DNA of 64,000 nucleotides from Actinomycetes bacterium. Its GTDB lineage: Bacteria; Actinomycetota; Actinomycetes; Propionibacteriales; Nocardioidaceae. Location: contig JAEWXC010000015.1 in assembly GCA_023396115.1 (NCBI GenBank), positions 111,168 to 175,167 of the forward strand, read 5' to 3'. Every line of letters starts with the position of its first letter. Position 1 is the first letter of the stretch. The notes under the pieces were generated by a model. It did no database searches. It was not told the DNA's origin and saw only the letters and a program-made list of their open reading frames with translations. Made by a program: the position numbers and the translations under genes. Positions 16,831-23,902 of the stretch are shown in pieces.

Positions 16831-17306
16831 CGTCTCCGCGCCGCACAGTTTCTGCAAGATTCGGCGACTCGTTTCTTCGCTACCTGCTGGTAGGTCTCAC
16901 GAGCTTCGCGATCGACATCGGTGCTCTTCACCTCGGGTACCAGTACCTCCATCTCCCACTGTGGTTGGCCACGGTGACCGGGTTCTGGCTGAGCTTCATA
17001 GCCAATTTCGCAGCGAACCGGTACTGGACGTTTGCAGGGTCTCCGCGTCCCGGCAGACAATTGACGCGTTACTCCGCACTGGTAGCCGTCAACTCACTGG
17101 GCACCGTGTTCATAGTCATTGGACTCCACGAGCTGGGACTGAACTACGTGGCCGGCAAGGTGCTCGCTGTTGGTGGCCTGACCGTCTCCACTTTCATCTT
17201 GTACCGCAGGTGGGTGTTCCTCGGTCCAGCCCACACGGTGCTGCCGGCCTCGGGGATGACGCCGTCGGGAACAGACTTCTCTCCACATCATGTTCAGGCC
17301 CCCTAG
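16827..17306 (+). CDS. GtrA-like flippase family protein
   Basis: 159 aa, four membrane helices of the GtrA/DPMS family: FLRYLLVGLTSFAIDIGALH, LATVTGFWLSFIANFAANRY with the signature NFAANRYWTF, YSALVAVNSLGTVFIVIG, and VAGKVLAVGGLTVSTFILYR ending in RRWVF. GtrA proteins are thought to flip or anchor lipid-linked sugars. The start is GTG 16827 in a GTGA overlap with DUF2304; a longer upstream reading exists but its residues do not match the family. Confidence 0.85.
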   Translation: MTSPRRTVSARFGDSFLRYLLVGLTSFAIDIGALHLGYQYLHLPLWLATVTGFWLSFIANFAANRYWTFAGSPRPGRQLTRYSALVAVNSLGTVFIVIGLHELGLNYVAGKVLAVGGLTVSTFILYRRWVFLGPAHTVLPASGMTPSGTDFSPHHVQAP

Positions 17307-17325
17307 CTGCACGACGAGGTCTTCT

Positions 17326-18747
17326 GTGTCTCCAATGTCTCCGCGCAAAGTCTTTGCTCTCGTGCTCGCCGCCTCTTTGCTGTTGCAGGCCGCGTGGATT
17401 TTGGCAGTCCCTGCCTTTCGGGGGATCGACGAGTTCGACCATGTGTACCGCGCTGAGGCTGTCGCGCATGGTCAACTGCTCGATCACGGACCAGCCGAGG
17501 AAGGGCGCGGCGGGCTCGTAACGGCGCGGCGGTCCGTGGTGGAGGCAGCTGGACCGGTGTGCAGGTCTTATGCGTACACAGGGCCCGACAACTGCCGGGT
17601 CGTTCAGGGCCTGGAAGATGGCACGGTTACCGTGGCGAGTGCCGCATCGCGTTACAACCCGGTCTACTACGCACTTGTGGGATTTCCGGCGCAGTTGGCG
17701 GACGGCGCGACCGCCGTGTTCGTCATGCGAGCGATCTCAGCGGTGATGTGCTCGCTGCTCATCGCATGGGCAGCCGTGGTCACGGTTCGCCGGTCCCGGA
17801 CACACTGGCCGTTGTTGGCACTGCTGCTCGCGGCCACGCCAGTCCTGATGTACAGCACTGTGGTCGCTGCACCCAACGGCATGGGCTATGCCGCGGCTCT
17901 GCTCTTCTGGGCGTCGGGACTCGGCATCGTTGATGGCCAACGCCCCGTGCCATTCGGCGCCCTGGTGGTGGGGTCGTCTCTTGTCATGGTCGCCCACCCC
18001 ACTGGACCAGTGTGGATCCTTGTCGGGGTTGTGGCACTGGCCTGCCTGCACCCGATTCACTCGTGGCTGGCCACCATCACGGCTGATCTGTCTGCCTGGA
18101 TGGGTACGACTGTCGCGTTGCTGAGCGTTGCCCTCGGGAGTTCAGCGTGGATCATCTTCGCGAAACCGAATGCCCGAGGGCGCGAATTGGGAGAGGTGGC
18201 CCATGGGTCCCTGCCGTCCAGCGAGTTGATCAGCGGCCTCATGGTGTGGCCCTTCCAAACCATCGCTGCTTTCCCGATACGAAACGAGATGGCCCCTGTT
18301 CCGGTCTACGTCCTGTGGTTGCTTCTCTTCGCGGCCTTGATGATCGTGGCAATGCGAGCGGCCTCGGCGCGCGTCCGAACGGCTCTCACCGTTCTCGTCA
18401 CGGTGTGGTTCGCAGTTCCCGTCGCCTTGACCTACTGGTCCTATAACACTGAGGGCGTGGCCTGGCAAGGACGCTATGCCTTGCCACTGGCCGTGGGCCT
18501 CACGGCACTGGCGGGGTACGCTCTGGACCGCCGACATTCGTCCCCGACACCGTTCGCAATGGGCATCCTGGTGCTTGGATGCGCGGCGGCCCACGTCCTC
18601 TCAGTCCTGACCGTAGCTGCGCGCGAAGCCGAGCGCGGATACCCAGCCACGCTCATGGCTGGGCCCACCGCAGTCGTCGCTGTGCTCGGGGCCACGGCCG
18701 TAGTAGGCGCCCTTCTACCGCTAGGGCTGTTGCGTCGACCCACATAG
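17326..18747 (+). CDS. DUF2142-like polytopic membrane protein
   Basis: 473 aa from the chosen GTG, with about 10-12 membrane helices and a conserved loop near the N-terminus (VPAFRGIDEFDHVYRAEAVA), typical of DUF2142 and GT-C-like membrane proteins that handle lipid-linked sugars at the outer face. A central external loop has two Cys (GPVCRSYAYTGPDNCRVV). GTG 17326 has GAGG 6 nt upstream; ATG 17335 is an alternative, and ATG 17290 would overlap gtrA. Codon usage is clearly less GC-biased than in flanking genes, a sign of acquisition. Confidence 0.7.
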   Translation: MSPMSPRKVFALVLAASLLLQAAWILAVPAFRGIDEFDHVYRAEAVAHGQLLDHGPAEEGRGGLVTARRSVVEAAGPVCRSYAYTGPDNCRVVQGLEDGTVTVASAASRYNPVYYALVGFPAQLADGATAVFVMRAISAVMCSLLIAWAAVVTVRRSRTHWPLLALLLAATPVLMYSTVVAAPNGMGYAAALLFWASGLGIVDGQRPVPFGALVVGSSLVMVAHPTGPVWILVGVVALACLHPIHSWLATITADLSAWMGTTVALLSVALGSSAWIIFAKPNARGRELGEVAHGSLPSSELISGLMVWPFQTIAAFPIRNEMAPVPVYVLWLLLFAALMIVAMRAASARVRTALTVLVTVWFAVPVALTYWSYNTEGVAWQGRYALPLAVGLTALAGYALDRRHSSPTPFAMGILVLGCAAAHVLSVLTVAAREAERGYPATLMAGPTAVVAVLGATAVVGALLPLGLLRRPT

Positions 18748-19119
18748 CGCCACACAAATCGGCAGCTCCCTCAGAACCGATTCACAACGGAGAATCTCCT
18801 GGGGGCTTCGCCCCCAATTGAAGTAGCGCCGATGCTGTGGCGGCTAGGACCAGTTGTCACTCCGTGCGGGGGGCGCCCTCACCGTCCCACCGTCCCAGCG
18901 ATCCGTCGATCCGTCGATCCGTCGGCTGTCTACACAGGCCGCGGCGAGGTTCGATGACCCTGGCCACCCATGTCGCGAGTAGTCCGTTGGGACTACGCCG
19001 ATATGCCCGGTCGCTCGATGGTGCGACCGAGGTCACTGGCAAAGAATTGGCGTCATCAGGGCATCCGCCCGAAGTAAACAAGAGCCGACCAGCGCGGCTC
19101 TCCCCCGGAAGGAATCACC
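18748..19119. other. Intergenic region before the flp pilin genes
   Basis: 372 bp without a convincing gene. It contains a TGGGGGC/GCCCCCA hairpin (18800-18816), three tandem copies of the 8-mer CGATCCGT (about 18899-18922), and a GAGCCG/CGGCTC hairpin (19082-19100) just before the GGAAGGA ribosome site of the first pilin. The last hairpin lies in the likely 5' leader and could affect pilin mRNA stability. I see no clear -10 box. Confidence 0.5.
18800..18816 (+). terminator. Short hairpin terminator after the polysaccharide block
   Basis: A 7-bp stem TGGGGGC/GCCCCCA with a TTC loop, 53 nt past the DUF2142-like stop, followed by AATTG. Confidence 0.55.
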
Positions 19120-19329
19120 ATGATCCAGTTCCTCACCATTCTCCTGCAGGGCAAGAAGGCCGAGATGGACGAGCGCGGCGCCTCCGCCGTCGAGTACGGC
19201 CTGCTGATCGCCGGCATCGCCGCCGTGATCGTGGTCGCGGTTATGGCCCTGGGTCCGCTCGTCAACGAAGCTTTCGAGGACACCTGCAAGGCGATTGAGG
19301 GTAAGGGCAGCATCTCGGCTACCTGCTGA
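19120..19329 (+). CDS. flp: Flp family type IVb pilin 1
   Basis: 69-aa prepilin. A 20-residue leader ends at G20; the mature form begins ASAVEYGLLI, with the class-defining Glu at +5 (E25) and Tyr at +6. One hydrophobic helix (about 26-46) forms the pilus core. The short C-terminal tail has two Cys (C56, C69) that could form a disulfide. The leader contains a hydrophobic stretch of its own (MIQFLTILLQ), which is unusual since most Flp leaders are short and charged. A strong GGAAGGA site precedes the ATG. Assembly would use the tad operon 4 kb upstream. Confidence 0.93.
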   Translation: MIQFLTILLQGKKAEMDERGASAVEYGLLIAGIAAVIVVAVMALGPLVNEAFEDTCKAIEGKGSISATC

Positions 19330-19344
19330 TCCAGATTCGCTGAC

Positions 19345-19377
19345 GAGGGCCACGTCCGGGCGTGAGACGTGGCCCTC
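19345..19377 (+). terminator. Hairpin between the two pilin genes
   Basis: A perfect 12-bp stem (GAGGGCCACGTC / GACGTGGCCCTC) with a 9-nt loop lies 16 nt after the flp1 stop. It may terminate or attenuate, giving more flp1 than flp2 transcript. Confidence 0.7.
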
Positions 19378-19449
19378 GCTGCTGCTTCAGTGACCGAAGA
19401 TTTCCCTCGCAAGGGCTGACCGCCGATGCCCCCTCCTCTCGGAGCAGAG

Positions 19450-21021
19450 TTAGAACAGATCTATAGAGCCCGGCAACTGACAGAAAGAGGGACCGATGAA
19501 TGCGCACCCAACAGACGACGAGAGTGGTGCTTCGGCCGTGGAGTACGGCCTGCTGCTCGCTGGGATCGCGGCAATCATCGCTCTAGCCGTGTTCGCGTAC
19601 TCAGGCGCGGTGAATGAGTTGTTCACCGACAGTTGCTCCGGGCTGTCCACCCAAATCCAGGGCAATGTCCCAGCAGGCTGCACCAAGAGCCCATGACTTA
19701 GATTTTGCTGGGCGATCGCGATCCGCTGCAACACCCCGGGGTGCGAACCCCACCACCAACTCGACCAACGCGGCGGCTCGGGGTCAGTGAGGGCCCGCAG
19801 CGCCAACTGCTTCTGCATCTCGATGAACGTGACGCCGTCCCCGGTGCTCTCCAGGGCCTCCACGTCGGCCCGGGTCTCCACCATGCGGCTGATCCCGTTC
19901 TGCACCGGCGCCGCCACCTGGGTCCCGAGCGCCAGCAGCGCTCCGAGGACCGCGACGCGCACCGCCACCGAAGTGTCCGGCCGGACTCCTCGCCCCCGTG
20001 AGTCGACCGGGCGCCGAGTACTCCCCCGCAGCCCGGCCCCCAGACCGGGCAAGAGCACCCCCAGCAGCCCGATCCCGAGCATCGACCCCACCGCCCCCAG
20101 CACCGTTCCCACCAGCACATCGTCGTGCCCGGCGTGGGCCAGCTCGTGGGCGACCACGGAGACCACCTCCGGCTCGGGAACCGAGTCCACCAGGGTGTCG
20201 TAGAGCACCACCCGGCGGGAGTTCCCCAGACCCGAGACGTAGGCGTTCAGCGTGGTGGTGCGCCGCGAGGCGTCCGCGACCAGGACGTCGTCCAGCTGCA
20301 CCCCCTGCTGCTGGGCCTGATCCATCACCGCGGTCCGCAGCGACCCGGCCGGCAGCGAGTGGAAGTCGTGGAACAGCGGTTCGACCACGACCGGGTAGAG
20401 CCACGACCCGACCACCACCGCCGCGGCCACCACGGCCCCCGACACGGCGGGCCACCAGGTGCGCCACCGCTGGGCGCACCCGAGCAGCACCAGCACCAGC
20501 AGGGAGGTCATCACCGTGTCCACCGCCCAGCCGAGCGCCACGTCACGCAGCACCCCGTCCCACGGCTGCTCGCTGAGTCCGTACTCCCGCCGCCGGGCCC
20601 ACAGCACGAGGGTGAACGGCAGCCCCAGCACCCGCCCGATCAGGCCGAGGGCAGCCACCGCCGCCACCGTCTGCACCCACCACGGGCCGCGCTGCGGCAA
20701 CCGGGCCACCAGCCGGCGTCCGGGGCCCGTCCAGGCGAGCAGGCACGCCAGGGCCAGGGAGAGGGCCAGCGAGACCCAGCTGAGGATGCGCGAGGGGTCC
20801 GAGTAGGCGTTGGCCCGCTCCACCTGGTCCGCGGTGAAGACCTCGCCCGCCGGCACCGGCGTCGGGGTACCGCCCGGCACCGGCTGCCAGGGCACGAGCC
20901 GCCACGCCAGCAGCGCCCAGACCACCCCCACGATCAGGACCACGCCGATCCCCACCCGACGGGCCGGCGCGGCCTGGACCGTGGAGTCGGACACCGGCAC
21001 GTCAGTCGGGGAGCACGTCAC
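19450..21021 (-). CDS. M48 family metalloprotease (CaaX-protease-like), abnormal 3' end
   Basis: 523-aa polytopic membrane protein related to Ste24/M48 peptidases. About five membrane helices in the first 230 residues precede the zinc motif HELAH at 292-296 and a downstream ETRADVEAL segment that supplies the third ligand. The family usually ends soon after the HPGVLQRIAIAQ motif (here near residue 438). This frame has no stop there and continues about 85 residues to a TAA at 19450-19452, reading antisense through the whole flp2 gene. The tail has no family resemblance and looks like lost-stop read-through after a rearrangement. Start: GTG 21021, in a GTGA overlap with the preceding gene. Confidence 0.85.
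   Translation of the reverse strand: MTCSPTDVPVSDSTVQAAPARRVGIGVVLIVGVVWALLAWRLVPWQPVPGGTPTPVPAGEVFTADQVERANAYSDPSRILSWVSLALSLALACLLAWTGPGRRLVARLPQRGPWWVQTVAAVAALGLIGRVLGLPFTLVLWARRREYGLSEQPWDGVLRDVALGWAVDTVMTSLLVLVLLGCAQRWRTWWPAVSGAVVAAAVVVGSWLYPVVVEPLFHDFHSLPAGSLRTAVMDQAQQQGVQLDDVLVADASRRTTTLNAYVSGLGNSRRVVLYDTLVDSVPEPEVVSVVAHELAHAGHDDVLVGTVLGAVGSMLGIGLLGVLLPGLGAGLRGSTRRPVDSRGRGVRPDTSVAVRVAVLGALLALGTQVAAPVQNGISRMVETRADVEALESTGDGVTFIEMQKQLALRALTDPEPPRWSSWWWGSHPGVLQRIAIAQQNLSHGLLVQPAGTLPWIWVDSPEQLSVNNSFTAPEYANTARAMIAAIPASSRPYSTAEAPLSSSVGCAFIGPSFCQLPGSIDLF
19496..19696 (+). CDS. flp: Flp family type IVb pilin 2
   Basis: 66-aa prepilin with a short polar leader ending at G11. The mature sequence begins ASAVEYGLLLAGIAAII, including Glu +5 and Tyr +6, followed by one hydrophobic helix. 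Two Cys in the tail (C47, C62) parallel those of pilin 1. An AGAGGGA ribosome site sits just upstream. The whole gene is antisense to the 3' extension of the M48 protease gene. It may be a minor pilin, or an alternative to pilin 1. Confidence 0.92.
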   Translation: MNAHPTDDESGASAVEYGLLLAGIAAIIALAVFAYSGAVNELFTDSCSGLSTQIQGNVPAGCTKSP

Positions 21022-22241
21022 CCGACCAAGTCTCGCAGGCGCCCCTGCCACGCCCCGGTGACGGCACCGAGCGACGTCCCGTGCCGGCGCAGCACCCGGC
21101 CCACCTCGATGCCGCGGCCGGTCTCCTCGTACACCTGCACCAGCGCCTCCGGCCCGACCTGCTCGGCCAGCACCACGCAGGCCAACCACGCGCTCTCGTA
21201 GGTCGCCTCGAGGTCCTGCCCGCTGCCGGCGAAGTCATCAGCGGTGGGCAGCTGTTCGGGCACCCCGGTGCTGCGCACCCGGTCCAGCAGGCGTCCGGCC
21301 ACGGTCCGGACCGGGAGCGCGGCGTCCCGCAGCGCCACCCAGTCCGCGAAGCCCTCCAGCAACCACATCGGCTGCTGCCCGGTGGTGGCCGAGGTGGCCA
21401 GGTGCGTCAACTCGTGGGCCATCACCACGTCCACCCCCCGGCCTGCGAGCCGGGCCCGGACCTGCGGGTTGACCAGCACGTGCACCGGGGCACCCGGAGC
21501 GAGCGACCCGTCGACGGGCGCGGTGACGGCAGCGATGCCGGCGTAGGAGTCCGCGGGGGCGTCGAGCGCGCGGGCCAGCGAGGCCTCGTCGGCCGGTTCC
21601 TCGACCACGGCGCGTCCTGACCACTGCGGCAGGGAACGTTGCACCACCCGTACCGCGGCCCGGGTCCGGTCCAGCAGCGCGTCAGCAGCCGCCCAACCCC
21701 GCGCCGACATCACGGTGACCCTGCCGGCGCGGCGCACTGCCAGGTCCTCGGCCCACCAGGTCGGTTCCCGCCCGGAGCCTCCGAGCCCGGCGACCAGAAC
21801 CTCCCCGCCGCGGGGCACGAGGTCGAGGGTCACCTCGTGGCGTGCCGGCTGGTCGTCCCCGGGCACCTGCCAGGTCAGGTCCGCGGCCACGCTCCACCTG
21901 CCACCGGCACCGGGGCGGCCCAGATCCTCCACCAGCCGCAACGACACCGCGGTGAGGCCGAGCTCGCGTGCGTGGGTGGCGACCGCGGCCAACCGGTCCG
22001 CCGCCCCGGGCACGTCGGGCGAGGCCAGGGCACGGGCCGCTGAGGCGTCCCCCTGCTGCCACGCCGCCCCCAGGGCACGGACCGTGCGGGGAGCCGTGGT
22101 GGTGACGGTGCTGTCCGGGTCGGGGCGCTCGGCCTGGTAGCTGCCGTCGAGCCACTGCCACCCCACCAGCGCCGCCACCAGCAGCAGCAACGACAGAAGG
22201 CCGACCACCCACACGCGTGGGCGGCCGACCTTCGACGTCAT
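21018..22241 (-). CDS. Membrane-anchored HExxH peptidase-like protein
   Basis: 407 aa with an N-terminal signal anchor (VWVVGLLSLLLLVAALVGW). It carries a long extracytoplasmic domain and a gluzincin-type zinc motif: MAHELTHLA with a downstream Glu in WLLEGFADWVAL, the pattern of peptidase MA-like domains. The first half (about residues 50-200) resembles an NTF2-like or lipoprotein-type domain without clear motifs. ATG 22241 is preferred over longer readings because the anchor follows immediately. It starts 10 nt after the NlpC/P60 stop and overlaps the M48 gene, so the three genes probably form one envelope-proteolysis operon. Confidence 0.75.
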   Translation of the reverse strand: MTSKVGRPRVWVVGLLSLLLLVAALVGWQWLDGSYQAERPDPDSTVTTTAPRTVRALGAAWQQGDASAARALASPDVPGAADRLAAVATHARELGLTAVSLRLVEDLGRPGAGGRWSVAADLTWQVPGDDQPARHEVTLDLVPRGGEVLVAGLGGSGREPTWWAEDLAVRRAGRVTVMSARGWAAADALLDRTRAAVRVVQRSLPQWSGRAVVEEPADEASLARALDAPADSYAGIAAVTAPVDGSLAPGAPVHVLVNPQVRARLAGRGVDVVMAHELTHLATSATTGQQPMWLLEGFADWVALRDAALPVRTVAGRLLDRVRSTGVPEQLPTADDFAGSGQDLEATYESAWLACVVLAEQVGPEALVQVYEETGRGIEVGRVLRRHGTSLGAVTGAWQGRLRDLVG

Positions 22242-22251
22242 GGTGCCGGGC

Positions 22252-23241
22252 TCAGCCAGGACGCACGGCCCCGGCGTAGGGCATCGAGAACGCTCCCGAC
22301 ACACGGACACCGGCGCTCGGGTTGGCCGCGTGCACGATCAGGCCGTTGCCGATGTACATGCCGACGTGGCTGACCGGGCTGTAGTAGAAGAGCAGGTCGC
22401 CGGGCTGCAGGTTGTCCCGGGAGACCGGGGTGCCGCTGCCCATCTGCATCCGCGAGGAGTGCGGCAGGCCGACGCCGGCCTGACCCCACGCCACCATCAT
22501 CAGGCCCGAGCAGTCCCAGGCGTTGGGGCCCGCGGCGCCGAACACGTAGCTGTCGCCGACCTGGGCCATGGCGTAGTCGATGGCGATCTTGGCGCGGCCG
22601 CTCGCGGAGATGTTGGACGGCACGTCGGCGTTGAACGAGGTCGAGCCCGCGAGCTTGGCCCGCTCCTCGGCCTCGAGCTTGCCGAGCAACTCCTTGGCCT
22701 CGGCCAGACGCTCGTCGATCGCCTTCTTCTCGGCGCCCAACTGGCGGGTGGTCGCGGCGATCTCCCGGCGACGCTGCTCGGTCGCCTCGCGGCGGATGTC
22801 GAGCGCCTCGACCTCGGTGGTGTAGTCGGCGAAGAGGCCGTCCTGCAGGTCGTTGTAGGCCGACATGGTGGTCAGCTGACCCAGGAACGCCGAGGGGTCG
22901 TCGGAGACGACGACCTGGCCGACGGTGGAGATGCCCTGGCCCTGGTACTGCCGCAGCACCGAGTCGCGGACCTCGTCGCGGACGCCGGCGAGACGCTCGG
23001 ACTGACGCTTCTCGTCGGCGCCGAGGGCCGCCAGGTCGCGGTTCAGGTCGGCCAGGCGGATCTCGTGGTCGTGCACGCGCTCGGCGGCGACCTCGGCCTG
23101 GTGGTAGAGCTTGTCGACCCGGGTCTTGACGTCGTCCAGCTTCGGCTTGGCCGTGGCGGGCGAGGTGGGGATGACACCGATGACCGCGACAGCGGCCACG
23201 GAGGCGAGAACAGTGGTGATGCGCTTGCGGCCGTGCAGCAC
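22252..23241 (-). CDS. NlpC/P60 peptidoglycan endopeptidase (RipA-like)
   Basis: 329 aa, secreted. A signal peptide (residues 1-31, ending ATA) is followed by a long coiled coil (35-205) like the regulatory arm of RipA/CwlO-type hydrolases and a C-terminal NlpC/P60 domain with catalytic C244 (NAWDCSGLMM), H292 (SHVGMYIG) and H304 (VHAANP). It should cleave D-Glu-diaminopimelate peptide bonds in peptidoglycan. The GTG start has an AAGGGAG site 11 nt upstream. A riboswitch-like leader precedes it, implying control by cyclic di-AMP. Confidence 0.92.
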   Translation of the reverse strand: MLHGRKRITTVLASVAAVAVIGVIPTSPATAKPKLDDVKTRVDKLYHQAEVAAERVHDHEIRLADLNRDLAALGADEKRQSERLAGVRDEVRDSVLRQYQGQGISTVGQVVVSDDPSAFLGQLTTMSAYNDLQDGLFADYTTEVEALDIRREATEQRRREIAATTRQLGAEKKAIDERLAEAKELLGKLEAEERAKLAGSTSFNADVPSNISASGRAKIAIDYAMAQVGDSYVFGAAGPNAWDCSGLMMVAWGQAGVGLPHSSRMQMGSGTPVSRDNLQPGDLLFYYSPVSHVGMYIGNGLIVHAANPSAGVRVSGAFSMPYAGAVRPG

Positions 23242-23264
23242 GAGCGGGCCGTCTCCCTTGCTGT

Positions 23265-23400
23265 GTCGTACGCCTACCGGGTGAGCTGTCGGGTTCGGGC
23301 ACGACTTGCCCTACCTCACCTCCGCACCGCCCGATGGTGCTGGGCGGGGTCTCGGAGAGGATTCACCCCAGAGGAAGTGGTTCCCCGGCTCCGGCACGGG
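23265..23400 (-). ncRNA. Probable ydaO/yuaA (cyclic di-AMP) riboswitch
   Basis: Read on the minus strand, the leader of the NlpC/P60 gene contains, in order, GGGGAACC, TGGGGTGAATCC, a variable GC-rich hairpin (ACCCCGCCCAGC...GGGCGGT), CCGAACCCGACAGCTCACC and CGGTAGGCG. These match conserved blocks of the ydaO-yuaA aptamer as found upstream of actinobacterial cell-wall hydrolase genes. The 3' end lies about 24 nt before the GTG, so control could be at transcription or translation. In known examples cyclic di-AMP turns the gene off. Assigned from remembered consensus, not from a model search. Confidence 0.75.
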
Positions 23401-23517
23401 GTGACCCGGGCCGGACTCGACGCGGCCCCCGCGCGAACCGGATGGTCCACTTCCACGGGAGCACGAGCCGCCCACTCTAGATCACCTCGACGGCCGCTCC
23501 AACCCGAACTCCCCAAT

Positions 23518-23570
23518 CGGTGGTCGAGCTCGCCGAGACCCACCCCGGTGGTCGAGCCAGCCGAGACCCC
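23518..23570. repeat. Two tandem copies of a GGTCGAGC...GCCGAGACC repeat
   Basis: Two near-identical 25-bp units start at 23518 and 23546. Both contain CGGTGGTCGAGC followed by GCCGAGACCC, an imperfect palindrome. A weaker relative (GCTGGTCGAGCCTGCGGAGG) lies at about 29358-29377. Similar short palindromes are frequent between genes in high-GC actinobacteria. The adjacent stretch 23401-23517 shows no recognisable feature. Confidence 0.55.
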
Positions 23571-23578
23571 GAGACCCC

Positions 23579-23785
23579 TCAGGCCGACTCGACCTGGGGC
23601 TGGTCCACCGGGGTCACCAGCCGCAGCGGCGGCACCAGTCCCCCGGCTGCCAGGGCGTCCAGGGCCGCCAGGTCGTCCTCGGCCACCCCGAGCTCGGGTG
23701 GTGGGCCCAGGAGCACGGTCACCACGCAGTCGTGGCAGGCCAGTCCCCGGACCAGGCAGGTGTCACAGTCGATGCGGGTCGTCAT
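23579..23785 (-). CDS. Small conserved Cys-pair protein
   Basis: 68 aa: an N-terminal Cys-rich block DCDTCLVRGLACHDCVVTVL with two CxxC pairs that could bind zinc or an Fe-S cluster, then a helical part (EDDLAALDALAAGGLVPPLR). I recognise it as a small protein conserved in actinobacteria, usually near the RipA-like hydrolase; its function is unknown. The ATG at 23785 fits the conserved N-terminus; a much longer in-frame reading upstream is antisense to the LtaS-like gene and is not credible. Confidence 0.75.
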   Translation of the reverse strand: MTTRIDCDTCLVRGLACHDCVVTVLLGPPPELGVAEDDLAALDALAAGGLVPPLRLVTPVDQPQVESA

Positions 23786-23890
23786 GCCCGGTACGCTGCC
23801 CGGGACCCCCGACACAACGTTCCGAGCCCCTCCCCCTCGGCGCGGCGGGCTTTCTTTGCCATTCGCTCCCGGAGTGCTCCTCGACGGCCC

Positions 23891-23896
23891 TAGCCT
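23891..23896 (+). promoter_or_regulatory. -10 box (leaderless) for the LtaS-like gene
   Basis: TAGCCT, spacer of 6 nt, then GTG at 23903, with no ribosome site: a leaderless arrangement. Confidence 0.6.
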
Positions 23897-23902
23897 TGCG
23901 CG

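Noticed and set aside
22238..23302. Alternative minus-strand frame overlapping the NlpC/P60 gene
   Set aside because: Arg/Gly-rich shadow; the NlpC/P60 frame has signal peptide, coiled coil and catalytic residues.
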